Assembly: GCA_937952455.1 (NCBI GenBank)
Contig: CALFYU010000720.1
Location: forward strand, 1-12,378
Source of the DNA: an uncultured Planctomycetaceae bacterium
GTDB taxonomy: Bacteria; Planctomycetota; Planctomycetia; Planctomycetales; Planctomycetaceae
DNA: 12,378 bases
Reading direction: 5' to 3'
Each line of letters opens with the position of its first letter. The stretch's first letter is position 1. Made by a program: the position numbers and the translations under genes. The notes under the pieces were generated by a model that worked only from the letters and a program-made list of their open reading frames with translations, did no database searches and was not told the origin of the DNA. Positions 8,187 through 12,378 of this stretch are shown piece after piece.

Positions 8187-9428
8187 ATGCCAAAATTTCA
8201 GTTCGAGGCGATGGACCACAAGACGGGTGCCGAAGTGACGGACACCATCGAGGCTCCCTCGGAGGCCGAAGCGCAGAGCCTGATTCGGGAGAAGGGACTG
8301 CTCGTCACCAAGATCACCGAAACGGGCCGCAAAAAGGTCACCAAGACCGCCACCAAACGCCGCGACGGCAAGAAGCGAGCCTTCACGCTCGGCAAGATCA
8401 AACAAAAGCGGCTCTGCACGTTCACGCGGCAGCTGTCGACGTTGCAGGACGCGGGCCTGCCAATTTTGCGGAGCCTGCGGATTCTGGAAGGGCAATCCAA
8501 GCCGGGGGTGCTCAAAAACACCCTGCTGAACGTGATCGAAGACGTGGAGTCGGGGAATACGCTGTCCGAAGCGATGGCCAAAAACCCCAAGGCGTTCGAC
8601 AACCTGTACGTCAACATGGTCAAGGCCGGCGAGGCATCGGGGGCCTTGGAAATCATCTTGCAGCGGTTGGCGGACTTTAAGGAACGGGCACAAAGCCTCA
8701 AGCGAACCGTCCAAGTCGCCATGATCTATCCGGTGGTCGTGATTTTGGTGGCGACCTGTATCGTGGGCTTCATTCTGTATTACATCATTCCCAAGTTCGC
8801 AAAGATCTTCGAGGACTTCGACACGGAACTGCCGGGGATCACGCTGCTGTTGATCAATATCAGCGAAATCGTGGTGAATTATTTTTATCTGTTCCCGGCC
8901 ATCCCGTTGGGCATCTGGCTGATGATGAAGATCATCCGCAAGAACAAAACGGGCGAGTACATTTTGGACTACATGTGGCTGAAGATTCCCATCATTGGCA
9001 AGATCATTTCGAAGTCGACCACCGCGCGGACCTGCCGTACGTTGGGGACGCTGATTGCGTCGGGCGTGCCGATTCTGGAAGCGTTGATCATTGCCCGCGA
9101 CACGTCGGGGAATGCCGTATTCGTCAAGGCGTTTCAGAATATCTATATGGCGATTCGCGAAGGGGAATCGATGGCGGTGCCGCTGAAGGAGGCCCGCATT
9201 GTAGACGACATTGTGGTGAATATGGTCGACGTCGGCGAAGAAACCGGTGCGCTGGACGTCATGCTTTATAAGGTCGCCGACACCTACGATGAAGAGGTTA
9301 AGGTGTTGGTCGACGGGATGATCAGTCTCTTGGAACCGTTGATGGTGGTGGTGCTCGGCTTCATCGTCGGGTTTATTGTTATCGCCTTGTTCATGCCGTT
9401 GATCAAACTGCTCAACGACTTGTCTTGA
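8187..9428 (+). CDS. pilC: PilC/GspF inner-membrane platform protein
   Basis: A 413-residue polytopic membrane protein that forms the assembly platform through which the ATPases act on pilins. It starts MPKFQFEAMD, then a basic Lys/Arg-rich linker (about 47-75). The first T2SSF domain runs about 75-200 with FTRQLSTLQDAGLPILRSL (79-97) and KAGEASGALEIIL (146-158). The second runs about 278-405 with TLGTLIASGVPILEAL (285-300) and VDVGEETGALDVML (347-360), the paired signature of this family. Membrane segments are near 178-202, 220-247 and 380-405. Length is usual for the family. The ATG at 8187 is chosen because GGAG lies nine bases upstream and the resulting N-terminus matches the family; an ATG at 8121 would add 22 residues without similarity. 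It follows the second pilB and precedes the pseudopilins. Confidence 0.95.
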   Translation: MPKFQFEAMDHKTGAEVTDTIEAPSEAEAQSLIREKGLLVTKITETGRKKVTKTATKRRDGKKRAFTLGKIKQKRLCTFTRQLSTLQDAGLPILRSLRILEGQSKPGVLKNTLLNVIEDVESGNTLSEAMAKNPKAFDNLYVNMVKAGEASGALEIILQRLADFKERAQSLKRTVQVAMIYPVVVILVATCIVGFILYYIIPKFAKIFEDFDTELPGITLLLINISEIVVNYFYLFPAIPLGIWLMMKIIRKNKTGEYILDYMWLKIPIIGKIISKSTTARTCRTLGTLIASGVPILEALIIARDTSGNAVFVKAFQNIYMAIREGESMAVPLKEARIVDDIVVNMVDVGEETGALDVMLYKVADTYDEEVKVLVDGMISLLEPLMVVVLGFIVGFIVIALFMPLIKLLNDLS

Positions 9429-9651
9429 CCGGTCCCGGCCGGCCGCCGGACGAGGCAGGCAATTGTTTCCATCGTGACTTCGGACGGTTTCCAGCGGACG
9501 CGCTCACATTGAATCGTGGCTGCGATGCAACGGCTTCGCCACCACGGCGGCGGGGATCTTGCAGCGCGGCCGTAACGGCGGCGGAGTGCATCGCCGCGAG
9601 ATTTCGAACACACATCAGCCTCATCCAGCATCAGCTTGGAGCTAAAACGCC

Positions 9652-10656
9652 ATGCAAAACGCTATTCGCCGACGGATTTCACCCCGGAATCACCGACGCG
9701 GCTTTACGCTCGTGGAATTGATCGTCGTGATTGTGATCATCGCGCTGCTGATTTCCCTGTTGGTGCCGGTGGTCAATAACATCTTACAGACGGGCCGTAT
9801 CACCGAAGTACGGCACGATATTTCGCAATTGGAAAACGCGATCACGTCCTTCAAGACCCGCTTTAATATGGAGCCACCGAGTCGTTTCGTGCTCTATGAA
9901 GACTTAGGGGACTATCTCGTGGCGGATGCGGATCCGGTTCGGGATGCGATTCGCATTAGAAGCCAAAAGGTGATTCGGAATATGTGGCCGCAATTCGCAT
10001 TCAGCGGCACGGTCAATTGGGATAACGGGACCCGAACCGGGCCATACTACATGAATGGATCGGAATGCCTGCTCTTCTTTCTGGGGGGCATTATTGAGCC
10101 AGGATCGAATCCGCCGAACCTGCTGGGTTTTTCGAAGAATCCGCAGCAACCATTTCTGGCAACTGGTGATTCCCGCGAAGGGCCGTTCATGGAGTTTTCC
10201 GTGTCGAGAATCGTCGACGTGTTCAATGATACGGTTGGCAATTCTGTTTCGGACGCCGCCGCGGACGAAGGACTCGACGGCTTGGGGGTGTTAGGCATTC
10301 CTGAATACCGCGATCCGATTTCCGGACAGACGCGGCCTTATGTTTACATCCATAGCGACGATTACCGCGCGCATGACGACACGGTCGATCCGTCGACGTC
10401 CATGGCCGAATATGAAATGTTGTCCCCCCCGCTTCCCGCGGTGCTTCTGCCCCGTGCCTATAAGCAAAGCGATTCGCTGCGCAGCTACTACAAAGGGAAG
10501 ACGTTCCAAATCATTTCACCCGGATTTGATACTGAATACGGGCTTGGTGGGATTTACGAAGCTGATGATACCACTCACGACGGGACAACGGGGCATATTG
10601 GCAGGCTCGACGAAGACAATATTACCAATTTTGCGCCCGGCGAGCTGCGGCAATAG
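9652..10656 (+). CDS. Large GspG-like pseudopilin (first)
   Basis: A 334-residue class-III-signal protein. The leader MQNAIRRRISPRNHRRG ends at Gly17, the prepilin-peptidase cut site, followed by FTLVELIVVIVIIALLISLL (18-37) with Glu22 at +5, which is needed for pilin assembly. The next part, ITEVRHDISQLENAI (50-64), is the amphipathic helix typical of GspG. The C-terminus has SPGFDTEYGLGG (289-300) and EDNITNF (321-327), which resemble the calcium-binding end of GspG (pattern SxGxDGxxGG...ADIxNW). The segment between, about 70-288, is far longer than in standard GspG (about 140 residues in total) and is not recognised. Cysteine is scarce (one, in SECLLFF). GGAG lies about 11 bases before the ATG. 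It probably forms or caps a pseudopilus. The pseudopilin call is firm; the major versus minor role is not. Confidence 0.88.
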   Translation: MQNAIRRRISPRNHRRGFTLVELIVVIVIIALLISLLVPVVNNILQTGRITEVRHDISQLENAITSFKTRFNMEPPSRFVLYEDLGDYLVADADPVRDAIRIRSQKVIRNMWPQFAFSGTVNWDNGTRTGPYYMNGSECLLFFLGGIIEPGSNPPNLLGFSKNPQQPFLATGDSREGPFMEFSVSRIVDVFNDTVGNSVSDAAADEGLDGLGVLGIPEYRDPISGQTRPYVYIHSDDYRAHDDTVDPSTSMAEYEMLSPPLPAVLLPRAYKQSDSLRSYYKGKTFQIISPGFDTEYGLGGIYEADDTTHDGTTGHIGRLDEDNITNFAPGELRQ

Positions 10657-10699
10657 CCTTTCCTTTTCGTAATCGAGACCCCAGGAGCAAACGGGACTC

Positions 10700-11659
10700 A
10701 TGACACGCGTAAAATCCCCAAAGCGGCGCGGATTCACGCTCATCGAGTTGTTGGTCGTGCTGGTGATCATCGCCCTGTTGGCGGCGCTGGCGATTTCGGT
10801 CGTCGGTGCGGTGATGACCAACGCGCGGACGGCGGCCACGTCGGCCACGCTGTCCAAGATCGACGCCCGCATCAAGGACCGCATCCAGACGCTCGCGGGG
10901 TTGGATTATGAGGCGTATGAATTGCTGGCGACGAATGATTCGCGCGTGTCGCTCAATTCGAAAGAAGAGGCGCGAGTCGTCGCAAAAAAGCTGGCCTTTG
11001 AAGAAGCGTTTCCGCAGACTTGGGCTGAGTTCGATAAGTTCTATCCGCAGTTGGCCACAGAAATCACCAACAAGTACGGCACCAACACGTTCAACGCCGC
11101 CACCGAGAGTGCAGAAGTTCTGTACTACATTCTCACCTCGGGGCCGATTCCGGGGAAAGGAAGACGTAAGGTCATCTCCGGCATCGGACAGACGCAGACG
11201 GACGAATTTTCCGGGGCGGACACCGCCGATACCGACGGGGACGGGTTGCCGGAATTCGTCGACGGTTGGGGAAATCCGCTGCGGTTTTACCGCTGGCCCA
11301 CGCGGCTGATCCGGCCGACGGGCGTGGCGGGGCTGGGGAATCCTCTGCCCGCCGCGGACCTCAACAACGCGAAGGTTTTGATGCCGGCTCTGACGGCGAC
11401 CAACGCCGTGCAGGATGCGGATGACCCGTACCAAGTGCTTGCCAACGCGTCCGATCCGGATCAGTTTGAGAAGGCGTTTCACACGCCGAGCACCTATCAC
11501 GTTCCGCTTGTGATCTCCACCGGGCCGGATGAAATCCTGGGGCTGTCGGAACCGGCGCCGATCGACAATAGCTCGCTGAGCCACTTAGGGGCGATCACGA
11601 ATCTGGAAGCGGTCTTCGACAACATCAGCAATTTGAATAACTCCGCCGGCGGCAACTAG
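10700..11659 (+). CDS. Large GspG-like pseudopilin (second)
   Basis: A 319-residue prepilin-like protein, 43 bases after the first. The leader MTRVKSPKRRG is cut after Gly11, and the mature end is FTLIELLVVLVIIALLAALA (12-31) with Glu16 at +5. The soluble part has an Asp-rich DTADTDGDGLPEFVD (174-188) that could bind calcium. Then comes VDGWGNPLRF (187-196), matching the WGNP motif of GspG, and near the end STGPDEILGL (273-282) and DNIS (307-310), again like the GspG calcium site. About 130 extra residues lie between the helix and the WGNP motif and are not recognised. No cysteines are seen. AGGAG lies about 12 bases upstream. Together with its neighbours it would be a component of the pseudopilus. 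Confidence 0.87.
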   Translation: MTRVKSPKRRGFTLIELLVVLVIIALLAALAISVVGAVMTNARTAATSATLSKIDARIKDRIQTLAGLDYEAYELLATNDSRVSLNSKEEARVVAKKLAFEEAFPQTWAEFDKFYPQLATEITNKYGTNTFNAATESAEVLYYILTSGPIPGKGRRKVISGIGQTQTDEFSGADTADTDGDGLPEFVDGWGNPLRFYRWPTRLIRPTGVAGLGNPLPAADLNNAKVLMPALTATNAVQDADDPYQVLANASDPDQFEKAFHTPSTYHVPLVISTGPDEILGLSEPAPIDNSSLSHLGAITNLEAVFDNISNLNNSAGGN

Positions 11660-11697
11660 CACGTCGCTGGACAGATCGAAACAAGGCAAATTGGACC

Positions 11698-12375
11698 ATG
11701 CGAACAGAACACCACACCGAAAACGGCCGGCCCCGCGGGGGGTTTACGCTGATTGAAATGTTGGTGGTGATCACGATCGTGGCCATCTTGGCGGCGCTGA
11801 CGGTCACGGCGATCTATGCCACCGCCAACAGCGACCGCATCCGCGGCGCCGCCCGGCAAATGCAATCGGCCATGCAGGGAGCGGTCGCCAAAGCGGCCCG
11901 GTACAAAAAACCAGTGGGGGTGCGGTTGATTGTCGACGACGAGGACCCCACAACCGTCAGCGAGATGATTTACATCGAACAGCTCGACGACTTTCAAAAT
12001 GGAACGATCGTTTTTGAAAAGAACGCCGGCACGGACCCGTATTTCCGCTATATCAATCTGACCGCCGGAACTCCCAGTTGGACGGACCTGCGCGACCAAG
12101 GCCGATTGCCCGACGTCACGCGGATCAAGATCATCGAATCGACCGGCAACGAACAGATCTATATCGTCAACACGACCGAAACGGGTACTGGCGGAGCGAA
12201 CGAGGGCCAACTGCAAATGATCTCATCGGTCAATTTTGGCGACGCGGATGTGATTATCCCTGATGCGGGTGGTAACACCGCCCTGTCTGATCCGATCGGT
12301 CCCGATGCAACGGGCAACGCGCGGTACAAGTTGGAAGTGGGGTACGGACCGCTGGCGAATCAGTGCCCGTTGTAG
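11698..12375 (+). CDS. GspH-like minor pseudopilin
   Basis: A 225-residue prepilin-like protein, 38 bases after the second pseudopilin. The leader MRTEHHTENGRPRGG is cut after Gly15, then FTLIEMLVVITIVAILAALT (16-35) with Glu20 at +5. The following GAARQMQSAMQGAVAKAARY (50-69) and KPVGVRLIVD (71-80) resemble the helix and first strand of GspH/FimT-type minor pseudopilins. The C-terminal half is predicted mostly beta and is not recognised further; it lacks the WGNP and calcium-site motifs of the two previous proteins. The stop TAG is followed at once by an ATG at the window edge. Minor pseudopilins of this type usually prime pseudopilus assembly and sit near its tip. Confidence 0.85.
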   Translation: MRTEHHTENGRPRGGFTLIEMLVVITIVAILAALTVTAIYATANSDRIRGAARQMQSAMQGAVAKAARYKKPVGVRLIVDDEDPTTVSEMIYIEQLDDFQNGTIVFEKNAGTDPYFRYINLTAGTPSWTDLRDQGRLPDVTRIKIIESTGNEQIYIVNTTETGTGGANEGQLQMISSVNFGDADVIIPDAGGNTALSDPIGPDATGNARYKLEVGYGPLANQCPL

Positions 12376-12378
12376 ATG

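Noticed and set aside
10622..11584. 320-codon minus-strand open frame
   Set aside because: It is antisense to the second pseudopilin, which has a clear prepilin signal and ribosome site; no family resemblance in the antisense product.

Overview
The window is about 12.4 kb of moderately GC-rich bacterial DNA. It is dominated by a type IV pilus / type II secretion (T4P/T2SS) gene cluster on the + strand. The order is extension ATPase, PilT retraction ATPase, second extension ATPase, PilC/GspF platform protein, then three pseudopilins, two of them much larger than usual. Together with the loose, non-overlapping gene packing and the long untranslated gaps, this arrangement suggests a member of the Planctomycetota. 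That assignment is inferred from architecture and style; there is no rRNA or other taxonomic marker here.

Left part (1-2187): a minus-strand larC-like 5' part (nickel-pincer cofactor synthesis) runs off the left edge. Its family resemblance stops after about 110-115 residues, so it looks interrupted or rearranged. A 528-base spacer with candidate control sites separates it from a divergently transcribed, exported alpha/beta-hydrolase (esterase family) carrying a Tat-type leader. Next comes a minus-strand tRNA-Ala(CGC) with the diagnostic G3:U70 pair. A very good sigma-70-type promoter lies about 165 bases upstream of its mature 5' end.

Middle and right part (2188-12378): after a 652-base spacer with a hairpin and a TTGACA promoter candidate comes the first PilB/GspE ATPase. 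A 611-base gap follows, with a promoter candidate and a terminator-like hairpin plus T-run. Then come PilT, a second PilB/GspE, PilC/GspF, two large GspG-like pseudopilins and one GspH/minor-type pseudopilin. Both PilB-type ATPases keep the MshEN-like N domain, Walker A/B, Asp and His boxes, and an identically spaced four-cysteine zinc site. PilT has the AI-x-NLIRE-type motif and an unusual acidic tail.

How the genes would work together: the PilB enzymes power polymerisation of (pseudo)pilins through the PilC inner-membrane platform, and PilT powers disassembly. The pseudopilins are matured by a prepilin peptidase not seen here. Having PilT (a T4P trait) beside pseudopilins with GspG-type C-terminal signatures (a T2SS trait) makes this a hybrid-looking system. 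The secretin and PilM/N/O-type alignment proteins are not in the window.
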